Origin: Albirhodobacter sp042466415
GTDB lineage: Bacteria; Pseudomonadota; Alphaproteobacteria; Rhodobacterales; Rhodobacteraceae
Direction: 5' to 3'
Length of the DNA stretch: 64,000 nt
Assembly: GCF_042466415.1 (NCBI RefSeq)
Contig: NZ_JAXHCH010000002.1
Coordinates: forward strand, 992,001 to 1,056,000
The translations under genes and the position numbers were made by a program. Positions 35,189 through 42,786 of this stretch are shown here, piece after piece (within the stretch, counting starts at the first letter, position 1; each line of letters starts with the position of its first letter). A model generated the notes under the pieces. It did no database searches, was not told the DNA's origin, and worked only from the letters and a program-made list of their open reading frames with translations.

Positions 35189-36382
35189 ATGAGCTACCAT
35201 AGTGGAAAACTGACTAAAAACCTCGTCCGAGCTCTCGGGTCTGGCAGACACGGCGACGGCAATGGGCTATATCTCGTGGTTGATCCATCAGGCGCGCGGC
35301 GTTGGATCGTGCGCGTCACGGTAAAGGGTCAACGGAATCGCGAGGGGAAGCCCTTGCGCACAGACTTCGGCCTTGGCGGTGCGGATATCGTCACCCTGAC
35401 CCAAGCTCGCGACCGAGCCCTTGAATATCGACGCATGGCAAAGCAGGGCATCAACCCCCGCTTCAATGGACGGCAGGAAATTCCATCATTTGAAGAAATC
35501 GCGCAGCAGGTTCATATCGAACGCCTGCCAACGTGGAAGAACCCCAAACACGGCCAGCAATGGATCAACACTTTGGCCGAGTACGCCTTCCCCAAGATCG
35601 GCCGCCTGCCCGTTTCAGAAATCGAACAGCCAGAAATCATGCAAGTGCTGTCACCCATTTGGACGACAAAGCACGAAACAGCCAAGCGGCTGGCGCAGCG
35701 CATCAAAGCCGTCTTGGACGTGGCCAAATCTAAGGGTTTTCGGGATGGCGAAAACCCCGTCAACACGATCCGCGATGCAAAGGTTTTGCCGCGCGTCAAA
35801 CAGAAGGTACAGCACCACAAGGCGATGCGCTGGCAAGATGTACCCGTCTTCTATGCTGTCCTCGCCACGCGGGACGCCACAGCGGCTAAGGCGCTGATGT
35901 TTACCTGCCTCACCGCAAGCCGGACCAACGAGGTCTTACAGGCCCGTTGGGAGGAGTTTGATTTCGATGCGATGCTCTGGACGATCCCGCATGAACGGAT
36001 GAAGGCTGGAGAGGAACACCGCGTGCCGCTGACGCCCCAGATGATCGCAATATTGGAGCCATTGAAGGCACTCCGATCAGAAGCGGTGTTCGAGGGTCAG
36101 AAGCGCCATAAACCGTTATCGAACATGGCTATGCTGATGCTTCTGCGGCGCATGAAGATCGATGGGGTCACCGTCCATGGCTTCCGCTCGACCTTCCGCG
36201 ATTGGGCGGCAGAGCGGCCTGATGTGTCCCGCGAAGTGGCCGAGATGAGCTTGGCCCACAAGGTTGGGTCGGATGTCGAGCGCGCCTATGCGCGGTCAGA
36301 TCTGTTGGAAAAGCGGCGGCAGTTGATGGAAAGGTGGTGCGATTTCGCCTGCGGAAACGAAAATGGGGGCACTTATGACTGA
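35189..36382 (+). CDS. P4-type tyrosine integrase
   Basis: 397-residue site-specific recombinase. It has an N-terminal arm-binding domain (LTKNLVRALGSGRHGDGNGL), a SAM-like core-binding domain and a catalytic domain with Arg in TASRTNEVL, His-x-x-Arg in HGFRSTFRDW, His in LAHKVG and Tyr in AYARSD. It lies next to its tRNA-Ser target, as usual for this family. The integrase at 62069 belongs to the same broad family but is clearly different. Confidence 0.96.
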   Translation: MSYHSGKLTKNLVRALGSGRHGDGNGLYLVVDPSGARRWIVRVTVKGQRNREGKPLRTDFGLGGADIVTLTQARDRALEYRRMAKQGINPRFNGRQEIPSFEEIAQQVHIERLPTWKNPKHGQQWINTLAEYAFPKIGRLPVSEIEQPEIMQVLSPIWTTKHETAKRLAQRIKAVLDVAKSKGFRDGENPVNTIRDAKVLPRVKQKVQHHKAMRWQDVPVFYAVLATRDATAAKALMFTCLTASRTNEVLQARWEEFDFDAMLWTIPHERMKAGEEHRVPLTPQMIAILEPLKALRSEAVFEGQKRHKPLSNMAMLMLLRRMKIDGVTVHGFRSTFRDWAAERPDVSREVAEMSLAHKVGSDVERAYARSDLLEKRRQLMERWCDFACGNENGGTYD

Positions 36383-37073
36383 ATTGCTTGTTGCGACAGA
36401 AGACATTGTCTACTGCAGTCCAGAAGATGCCCGACTGTTTGCAGTGGAGGCGCTCCTTCTATCCAAAGGGCGTGGCGTTAGGTTCTACGACGCCTACTAT
36501 GGCCTTGTCTCATTTCATTTGAAAGCTTGGATTGAGGACAATGGTGATCAAGTTGAAAAGCATTATCTTCAGCACTTGTTCAAATTGGTCAATCGAACTG
36601 AACACATCAGATTCATTCTCAATCAAGAGGGAAATAACTTCATCTCAATCTTAAGTGATGAAATTATCCCAATCTCGACCGTAATCCACCAAATAGTTTC
36701 AGGCTCCAATAAGGAAAAAGCAATCTCGGAAGCAGAAGACATGCTTTCATACAGAAACGGGTATTATGAGGGTCTTCGGGAGCTACCAAAAGGTGGCAAG
36801 AACCTTAGCAAGCGAACGATAGAACGCATTTGGAAGAAATATTTAGAAGTGCCGCATTACGCCTGGCTGAGAGCGATTAACCAAATACGCCAAATGTCTG
36901 GCATAGAGGCAGTTACTTATGAAAATGGTCGAGAGGTCTGGGGGCAAATAATGAGCGCGGTAGATGCCGTATCTACGACTAAGCAAATGAGCATCCCAGA
37001 GCCGATTTTCTTACGTTTCGTCACAGACGAGGAATTTCAAAAACACCTACCTGAGATTCCGCCACGCAGTTGA
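36375..37073 (+). CDS. Hypothetical protein of the IME, low GC
   Basis: 232 residues from ATG 36375 (a GGGGG run lies upstream; ATG 36363 is an alternative). It overlaps the integrase 3' end. The sequence is soluble and AT-richer than its neighbours, with conserved-looking segments HFLKAW-like, HLFKLVNRTEHIRFI and RTIERIWKKYLEVPHYAWL. No known motif was recognised. It may modulate integration or be cargo; both are guesses. Confidence 0.65.
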   Translation: MTELLVATEDIVYCSPEDARLFAVEALLLSKGRGVRFYDAYYGLVSFHLKAWIEDNGDQVEKHYLQHLFKLVNRTEHIRFILNQEGNNFISILSDEIIPISTVIHQIVSGSNKEKAISEAEDMLSYRNGYYEGLRELPKGGKNLSKRTIERIWKKYLEVPHYAWLRAINQIRQMSGIEAVTYENGREVWGQIMSAVDAVSTTKQMSIPEPIFLRFVTDEEFQKHLPEIPPRS

Positions 37074-37138
37074 CGCTAGCTTTCGGTGATGCCGAGTTGC
37101 ATGGATTCAACATCGATGCAATGGCAGGAGGTTGAGCC

Positions 37139-37345
37139 GTGTGTGTAATCTTTGAACCAGACCGAATCTATGACGATTGCGATCAGGAGCTTGACCTTAT
37201 CGCCGACCGCGCCCGCCGTGCCCAATGGCGGCACAGGAATGTTGGACCCAGCTACCTAAAGATGGGGCGGCGCGTGAAATATCATGGCGCTGACTTGAAT
37301 GCATGGATAGCAGCGAACCGTGTAGAGACGGCTCCAAACGCATGA
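37139..37345 (+). CDS. Excisionase/AlpA-like small protein
   Basis: 68-residue protein starting at a GTG with a perfect AGGAGG 7 bp upstream. The C-terminal half (RNVGPSYLKMGRRVKYHGADLNAWI) matches the wing of MerR/excisionase-type winged helices, where GRRVxY and LxAWI are typical. Position near the integrase suggests a recombination directionality or regulatory role. Confidence 0.65.
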   Translation: MCVIFEPDRIYDDCDQELDLIADRARRAQWRHRNVGPSYLKMGRRVKYHGADLNAWIAANRVETAPNA

Positions 37346-37361
37346 CCTTCAATTGAAAAAA

Positions 37362-37377
37362 CCCCGCTTTCGCGGGG
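37362..37377. terminator. GC-rich hairpin, probable terminator
   Basis: CCCCGC-TTTC-GCGGGG follows the excisionase-like gene. An A-run precedes it and no long T-run follows, so on the plus strand it is weak. Confidence 0.55.
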
Positions 37378-37490
37378 CCTTGATCAGATGATCGTCGCAC
37401 CTTCATCATAGGTCAAAGCTCCCGCTCAAGCAATCTGAAACTGAAAAACGCCCGCCGCCGATCGCGTGGGCGAACGGGAGAACTCACCCG

Positions 37491-38309
37491 ATGTCTGAAA
37501 TGAAATTTGCCATGATTGAAAAGGCTTTACACGACAGGGTGGAGTGGCGTGCTATGTCTGACAGCTTGTCGGCGCGATATACCTATCTGATCATCAGGAC
37601 CAGCACACGGCTGAATTATGCGGGATGCTATCGCTACCCCCTGTCATTGCTTTCATATGAAACTAGGATCAACGAACAAGACCTTCCCGACATTATCAAT
37701 CGGCTGATTAGCGAAAGGCTAATTGAGTATGATCATGCCAGTGGCTGGGTTCGGATCGAGAACTGGTACTACGGGACATATGCACCGGAAAATGCGAGCA
37801 AAGTCAAAAAGTGGAGTCGCTTCTACCTTGAACACCAGTTTCCACAATCTGATCTGGCAACAAATTCGGTCGCGGAGTTTGTCGTAGGAACGCTGCGACG
37901 GGCCGGAAACTTCCATGAGGACAGCAGGCACGCTGAGGCGGTCTATCACGTTTTGGAAAGATTCATCCGGAATGCTTCCCAGCTTTTTTCTGGTTTGCCG
38001 CAGGCGTTGGAACGTGAACTTTATCAGAATGGACAAAGTACCTGGCAACACCTGCGTGGACGCGGAGACGAACTTTTGCGACTTGCAAAGAACGAGGCCG
38101 CTGGGAGGTGGCCGGAACAGGTGTGTCAGGGTGTCGCCACCCTGTCAGCACCCTGCCGGGAGGGTGACGGCACAGTGCGGCCACAAAAAGAAAGAGAAAG
38201 AGAAAGAGAAAAAGAAAAAGAAACCTGCCTGACCGCTCCGAAAAACATTACGAGGCCCCTCCAAGTCACCTTGGATAGCCCCCTAGTTCGAGGAATTGGT
38301 GTACAATGA
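37491..38309 (+). CDS. Replication-protein-like gene with repeat tail
   Basis: 272 residues. The N-terminal half (LSARYTYLIIRTSTRLNYAG, then NRLISERLIEYDHASGWVRI) has the helix-turn-helix layout of phage or plasmid replisome-organiser proteins. The C-terminus has an Arg/Glu/Lys run (KEREREREKEKE) encoded by an (AAAGAG)n-like purine tract at about 38187-38222. A role in element replication is an inference from position before the mob genes and from the fold pattern. Confidence 0.55.
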   Translation: MSEMKFAMIEKALHDRVEWRAMSDSLSARYTYLIIRTSTRLNYAGCYRYPLSLLSYETRINEQDLPDIINRLISERLIEYDHASGWVRIENWYYGTYAPENASKVKKWSRFYLEHQFPQSDLATNSVAEFVVGTLRRAGNFHEDSRHAEAVYHVLERFIRNASQLFSGLPQALERELYQNGQSTWQHLRGRGDELLRLAKNEAAGRWPEQVCQGVATLSAPCREGDGTVRPQKEREREREKEKETCLTAPKNITRPLQVTLDSPLVRGIGVQ

Positions 38310-38627
38310 GGGATGCAGGTTTCAAATCTCTTGATCTCTTGGCGTTGCCGCCGATGGGAGCAGGCATTAGCGCGGACGGGTATGATCTCTGGAGTGCCTT
38401 CAAGCGGCACGTGAAAGAGACCGGTGCGGTTCATCCTTGCCCCTGCACGTGCTGGCCGGTGTATCGGGGGAATGCTTGGAGGAGGATGGGCGCGAGGTGC
38501 GTCGTGTCTTGTATGTGTAGGAGCAAGGTTACGCATGTGGCTACGCGACATGCACCTTGCGAGGGAATGGGCAGGCCCTTTCCCCTCGACCCCAAGCCCT
38601 GCGCGCAGAGCGCGTCAGGTGGCTGGC
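38310..38627. other. Candidate oriT region upstream of mobC-like gene
   Basis: 318 bp with no convincing gene. An open frame from 38306 overlaps the previous stop but its product looks unnatural (many Cys/Arg/Pro, no repeats or domain). In ColE1-type systems oriT lies just upstream of the mob genes, so this is where a nic site would be expected. I did not find an exact known nic sequence. Confidence 0.35.
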
Positions 38628-38984
38628 ATGAATAAGCGAGAGCCGAAGTCGCGTGTGGTGCGGGAACTGGTCTTACGGGTGCGCTGTACTGCGGATGAGC
38701 GTGCTGCCTGGCTTCGCAAGTCCCGCGCGCAGGAACGGTCTTTATCCGACTACGCCCGCCATGTTCTGTCCACTGAACCGATGCAGCGGCGGGCGCGACC
38801 TCCAGAGATCGATCCCGTGCTGTTGGCGGCGGTTGGGCGTGCAGGCAGCAATTTGAACCAGATCGCCCGCGCCATCAACACAGACCGCAAGGCGGGGCGC
38901 GCTATCGACCTGCTCGCGATGTGCACACTCTTGATGACATTGGACCGGCAGCTTGCTGAGATCGTCGCGGAGCATTCCAGATGA
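38628..38984 (+). CDS. MobC-like relaxosome accessory protein
   Basis: 118-residue basic protein with an RHH-like N-terminus (VVRELVLRVRCTADERAAWL, then SLSDYARHVL) and the MobC-family segment AAVGRAGSNLNQIARAINTDR. It binds oriT DNA and assists the relaxase. Start 38628 has AGGTGG upstream. The stop overlaps the relaxase ATG by 4 bp (ATGA). Confidence 0.82.
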   Translation: MNKREPKSRVVRELVLRVRCTADERAAWLRKSRAQERSLSDYARHVLSTEPMQRRARPPEIDPVLLAAVGRAGSNLNQIARAINTDRKAGRAIDLLAMCTLLMTLDRQLAEIVAEHSR

Positions 38985-40681
38985 TCGTCCGCTTCTTTGC
39001 TCATGGTGATGGCTCGGGCCGCGCGGCGGTGGAATACCTGCTGGCCGAGGAGGTCGCCGCATATACCGAAGATCGGAAGCGCATCGCGGGTCAGACCGTC
39101 CGTCGGGATGTGTTGCCAGAGGTTTTGTCAGGCGACCCCGAACTGACCCGCGCCCTAATCGACAGCAACACCCGGAAATGGCGTTACACGTCGGGCGTGC
39201 TGGCCTTTCATTCCGACGATAATCCCTCCGAAGCGGATCAGGCGGCTGTGATGGTCGATTTCGAAAAAGCCGCCTTCGCAGGATTGGAGAGGGATCAGGC
39301 CAGTATCCTCTGGGTGTGCCACCGGCATATGGGCAACGTAGAACTGCATTTCCTGATCCCGCGCGTGGAACTCTACGGGAACCGCTCGTTCAACCCCGCG
39401 CCTCCGGGGTCTGAGGCCTATTTCAACTCCTTTCGAGACTACTGGAATGCCCGCGCGGGCTGGGTCAGCCCGGAAGAACCTGTTCGCAAGCGCATGGTCA
39501 AGCCGGTGTTCGATATCGGCGACCGGAAGCAGGTCAAGGAAACGATCCAGACGCTTATCGTTCAACAGATCGAGGCAGGTGAGATCCGCAACCATGCCGA
39601 TGTTCGCGCGGCTCTCACCGAACTTGATGGCCTCGAATTAAAACCGCTGTCCGAAACACAACTCCGGAAACGCCGCCAGGCAGATGAGGAAGAGGCACGC
39701 GGCGGCAAGTCTCGCAAGCGCGACACCCGTATCACCATGCGCGTCGCGGGCACCTCGGACAGCCAGAACACGTTCCGATTAGAGGATCGAATTTTCCATG
39801 AAGACTGGACCGCAAATGAATACTTTGCTGCAAAGCCTGCAAGCGAAGGTCGAGACACAAACCCACGCGACCGAAGCGCAGACCCAGAAATTGTTGGACG
39901 ACTTCGAGCAGCATTTAATGCAGGCGTTGAGCGCCGCACAGCAAAAAATCGCACACGATATGCGCGGCCTCGAAAAGTTGAGCGAGGCGATCCAAATCCG
40001 GACCGCCGATCATCTCCAGGAGCAGGCCCGCAAGATACGGCAAACAGCGGCAGAACTGGAAGAGAGCCGGACGGAATGGCGTACGGCGACATGGAAAACG
40101 ATGCTGCCAGCTTATCTAGCGGGGGTCTTGCTGACCTTGTGGGTGCTCTTGATGGCGGTGCAGCTATCATTTCCCGAACCACAGAGAACAGCACCAGAGT
40201 CGAGGTTGACGAGGTTCGGTCTCGACGGATCAGTTGTGACACATGGCCCTGGCGGCTTAGGCCGGGTTCTGAGCTTGCCGCGCGGCGTCACTCTCGCAAG
40301 TTGTCCAATCCCCAATCTGAACGGCGGCGAAGTTTGCGTCGAAACCCACGCCACGAGGTAAATCATGTCACACCCGCAATTGACGCCGTTCGAGACCGCA
40401 TTACTCAGCGCTGTCGAAGAACTGAACGCGACATTCGAGGCTGGCTTGAAGAGCGCCAGCGCTTCACCGAACGAGTTCGAGACTTTGCATCGCGCATTCA
40501 ATCGATTCGCGACCGACTTGGAGAAACGCTTGACCGCGTTGGAGCGGCAGCAGGCGGAATTGCGACGGCTGTTGGAGACTGGCTGACCCAGCGATCTGCG
40601 CGCCGGGAAGAAGCGGAGCAGAGCAAACCCGAGCCGAGACGCACGGTCCCCGTGCCTTTTTCATCCGGACCAAAATTCTAA
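38981..40681 (+). CDS. ColE1-type relaxase (MobA/MbeA-like)
   Basis: 566-residue mobilization nuclease that would nick oriT and lead transfer. The N-terminal Tyr19 (VEYLL) is at the same position as the ColE1 MbeA catalytic tyrosine. The metal motif is His114-x6-Glu121-x-His123 (HRHMGNVELHF), with the same spacing as the ColE1 HEN triad but His in the last place. The C-terminal half is arginine-rich and helical, and its DNA also encodes two nested genes in other frames. Confidence 0.88.
   Translation: MIVRFFAHGDGSGRAAVEYLLAEEVAAYTEDRKRIAGQTVRRDVLPEVLSGDPELTRALIDSNTRKWRYTSGVLAFHSDDNPSEADQAAVMVDFEKAAFAGLERDQASILWVCHRHMGNVELHFLIPRVELYGNRSFNPAPPGSEAYFNSFRDYWNARAGWVSPEEPVRKRMVKPVFDIGDRKQVKETIQTLIVQQIEAGEIRNHADVRAALTELDGLELKPLSETQLRKRRQADEEEARGGKSRKRDTRITMRVAGTSDSQNTFRLEDRIFHEDWTANEYFAAKPASEGRDTNPRDRSADPEIVGRLRAAFNAGVERRTAKNRTRYARPRKVERGDPNPDRRSSPGAGPQDTANSGRTGREPDGMAYGDMENDAASLSSGGLADLVGALDGGAAIISRTTENSTRVEVDEVRSRRISCDTWPWRLRPGSELAARRHSRKLSNPQSERRRSLRRNPRHEVNHVTPAIDAVRDRITQRCRRTERDIRGWLEERQRFTERVRDFASRIQSIRDRLGETLDRVGAAAGGIATAVGDWLTQRSARREEAEQSKPEPRRTVPVPFSSGPKF
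39798..40361 (+). CDS. MobB/MbeB-like protein nested inside the relaxase gene
   Basis: 187 residues in a frame different from the relaxase. The ATG at 39798 has AGAGGA about 10 bp upstream. The N-terminal half is a long coiled coil (QNLLQSLQAK-type heptads through IQIRTADHLQEQARKIRQTAAELEE), then one membrane helix (LPAYLAGVLLTLWVLLMAVQ), as in ColE1 MbeB. MbeB stabilises the relaxosome and tethers it to the membrane. Nesting inside mobA is the ColE1 arrangement. Confidence 0.8.
   Translation: MKTGPQMNTLLQSLQAKVETQTHATEAQTQKLLDDFEQHLMQALSAAQQKIAHDMRGLEKLSEAIQIRTADHLQEQARKIRQTAAELEESRTEWRTATWKTMLPAYLAGVLLTLWVLLMAVQLSFPEPQRTAPESRLTRFGLDGSVVTHGPGGLGRVLSLPRGVTLASCPIPNLNGGEVCVETHATR
40365..40586 (+). 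CDS. MobD/MbeD-like protein nested inside the relaxase gene
   Basis: 73 residues starting 3 bp after the MobB-like stop, with GAGG about 8 bp upstream. It reads PFETALLSAVEELNATFEAG and ends in a basic coiled coil (RFATDLEKRLTALERQQAEL), matching the length and layout of MbeD/MobD proteins. It too lies entirely within the relaxase gene in another frame. Confidence 0.75.
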   Translation: MSHPQLTPFETALLSAVEELNATFEAGLKSASASPNEFETLHRAFNRFATDLEKRLTALERQQAELRRLLETG

Positions 40682-40702
40682 ACAAACGAAGAGGACCCAA
40701 TC

Positions 40703-40876
40703 ATGAGCAACAAAAAAAGCATCGTCGATCAGATCCAGGGCATCTTGGGCGAAATGGAAGACACGGGCTTTTTTGATGAGCTTGCAAAACTGCCCGAGAA
40801 GGTGAAAGCACCGGAGAAAGAGGAAAGAAAAACGCCCAGAGATCCAGATGTGGACCACCCGCACGATAAATCTTGA
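40703..40876 (+). CDS. 57-residue acidic small protein after the relaxase
   Basis: Starts MSNKKSIVDQIQGILGEMED at an ATG with GAGGA 8-10 bp upstream, 21 bp after the relaxase stop. It is helical N-terminally with a charged, proline-containing tail. It is likely the last gene of the mob operon. I do not recognise the family. Confidence 0.6.
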   Translation: MSNKKSIVDQIQGILGEMEDTGFFDELAKLPEKVKAPEKEERKTPRDPDVDHPHDKS

Positions 40877-41073
40877 GATGGCCATCCTATTAGGGCGCGC
40901 TACCGGACCCGCCTTCCCCTGCCTTATGAGGGGCGATGTCAGGCGGGGCCGGATGTGCAAAGGGAGCTGGAAATTCCACATGAGCGAGACGCCAAGCATC
41001 GCGTGATTGAGGGTTTTGGGCGAGCCGGTGTAGAGCGATCGTGCAAAGGCACTATCGTCCTATTCCGCGACGC

Positions 41074-41877
41074 TCATACCTCCAGCACGAAAGCTGGATC
41101 GAACTCGACCTCTTCGTGCGGATATCCGCGCCCATTCATCACGAAGCGGATGGGGCCGTGTTTGCCTTCACAAATCCAGGCCTCGTTGTCGTGACTGTGG
41201 CCGCAGATCCAAGTGTGGATGTCGAAGCCCCTGATCTCGGCCCAAAGAGCACTGGCGAAACCTGCGCAGAGGGCGCGTTTGCTGTCATTTCCGATTTCGC
41301 GGGCGGGGTGGACCAGTTGGCGTACCTGGATGTGGTGGGTCATGACGATGGTCGGACCGTTGTGAGGCTAGCGCAGAGCGTCCCAGATCGCCGCTTTGTC
41401 CCTCGCATGTTGGTCAAGCATCGTGTGCACACAGAACTTGCGCTTCGGCGTGACGCGGATCCGCCGGTAGTCCACCAGGGAATTCCCTACAATGCCCCGT
41501 GCGGCGACTTCTAGTTCCGGGAAGAGCTTCAAGTCCGTCCAGAGCGGCGCGCCGATGATACGCACTCCCGCAATCTCGGTAGCCGCGCCATGGAGCACGC
41601 GAATATCGAGGCCTTGGGCACGCTGGTCAGCAAGCTGGCGCTCTTCTTCGGCGAGAAGCTCCGACCAGATCGAGCCATAGGGTTCGTGGTTGCCCCAGAT
41701 CACCACGACCGGGCAGCCATACTTGCGCGCGGCGCGTGCAGGGATTTCCAGATAGCGGCCCATCGTATGGGTGTCGCCCGCGATCAACACGCCATCCACT
41801 GGCACCGACAGATCGGGCAGATCGAAGCCTTCCCAGAATTCGTCGTGCAGGTCGCTCCAAACCAGAAACCTCGCCAT
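41074..41877 (-). pseudogene. Metallophosphoesterase gene with an internal amber codon
   Basis: One 268-codon frame encodes a calcineurin-like phosphoesterase interrupted by a TAG at 41368-41370. Before it are the metal motifs FLVWSDLHDEFW, LIAGDTHT and IWGNHEP. After it the frame continues in family sequence without shift (PHNGPTIVMTHH, then ICGHSHDNEA with the GHxH metal ligands). A single C-to-T change (CAG to TAG) would explain this. Unless suppressed, the product lacks the last ligands and is inactive. Confidence 0.85.
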
Positions 41878-41882
41878 AGCTT

Positions 41883-42110
41883 TTACATCTTCATGATCTC
41901 AGGGAAGCCTCTGGCGTCGATCCATTGCTTCCCGTCTTTGGGTGCGCCCCATGGGTTGCCGAACTCTTTGCCCATCGGGGCGTCATCCAGCGTCAGGTCG
42001 CGCGCATTCACGGCGCTGCGGGCGCGCTTGTGCTCGCTTTTCTTGAACACGTTGTCGCTCGCGGCGGTGCTCATCCCGCAGATCGGGGTTTTTCGGTAGG
42101 ACCGGGACAT
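41883..42110 (-). CDS. Small hypothetical protein upstream of the phosphoesterase
   Basis: 75 residues from ATG 42110 (MSRSYRKTPICGMSTAASDN), basic, with a C-terminal GNPWGAPKDGKQWID segment. Its stop lies 5 bp before the phosphoesterase start, so the two are an operon. The frame is open to 42140. I do not recognise the family. Confidence 0.65.
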   Translation of the reverse strand: MSRSYRKTPICGMSTAASDNVFKKSEHKRARSAVNARDLTLDDAPMGKEFGNPWGAPKDGKQWIDARGFPEIMKM

Positions 42111-42206
42111 CTCAAAACTCCGTCGCCTTGTGCTCGACATCCGCCCAATGCTTGTTCACCGGAACGCGCTGCCGGCACATAATCGTAGGTGCGCAATTCA
42201 GCAAAA

Positions 42207-42500
42207 TTACCTGTTTATTTCTTCCGCTGCAGCGATGTGTTGGGATATTTCATCGAGAGTATGCTGCTCGCCAGCATCTTGGAAAAGTTCACGCAGGATG
42301 TGAACGGCATTTTGCTGTCCGTATAGCAGCTTTTTTAAGCCGATTATCCGGAACGTCAGATATGCGCGCAGTGGCGGTATCGACTGGACCGTGGGCAGAA
42401 CTAAGGCATAGGCGGTGGCTCGGCTCAGGTGCCCGGACATCGAAGACAGCGACACACCCGAAAACAAGAACCAACACGCTAAAAGCCAGCTCGATCTCAT
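42207..42500 (-). CDS. Possible exported small protein
   Basis: 97 residues from ATG 42500 with GGAG upstream. It has a hydrophobic N-terminus like a signal peptide (MRSSWLLACWFLFSGVSLSS) and a helical C-terminus (QQNAVHILRELFQDAGEQHT). It is divergent from the RM operon. No family was recognised and coding status is uncertain. Confidence 0.4.
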   Translation of the reverse strand: MRSSWLLACWFLFSGVSLSSMSGHLSRATAYALVLPTVQSIPPLRAYLTFRIIGLKKLLYGQQNAVHILRELFQDAGEQHTLDEISQHIAAAEEINR

Positions 42501-42594
42501 CAGAACTCCGAAATTGCTTGGAATTCCCGCCTTGTAGGAACCCGCAACTTTCCCTAATAATCTCAGAAATGATGATTTTAGGAAAGTGCTTCGC

Positions 42595-42786
42595 ATGGCA
42601 GCTGACATCATGACCATTGATGAAGTCGCCGACTATCTCAGAATCAACAAGAAAACTGCTTACCGCCTTGCGGCCGACAGCAAGCTGCCCGGCTTCAAGG
42701 TTGGCGGCACCTGGCGGTTTCGGCGCGTGGATATTGAGGACTGGATCGAGCGTGAAGCCAGCCCGAAGAAGGGAAAAAAGATATGA
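42595..42786 (+). CDS. Excisionase-family helix-turn-helix protein leading the RM operon
   Basis: 63-residue DNA-binding protein: IMTIDEVADYLRINKKTAYR is the HTH and LPGFKVGGTWRFRRVDIEDW the wing. Such proteins often precede type I hsd operons and may control them. The ATG at 42595 follows AGGAAA. Its stop overlaps the hsdM start by 4 bp, so the two are translationally coupled. Confidence 0.85.
   Translation: MAADIMTIDEVADYLRINKKTAYRLAADSKLPGFKVGGTWRFRRVDIEDWIEREASPKKGKKI

Noticed and set aside
38306..38635. 109-codon frame overlapping the previous stop by 4 bp
   Set aside because: Although the overlap looks like coupling, the product is Cys/Arg/Pro-rich without a domain, and the interval better fits an oriT region.
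42120..42617. Full 136-codon minus-strand frame from 42617
   Set aside because: Its 5' part overlaps the RM-operon regulator and promoter; only the portion from 42500 has a ribosome site and signal-like start, and it is listed with low confidence.
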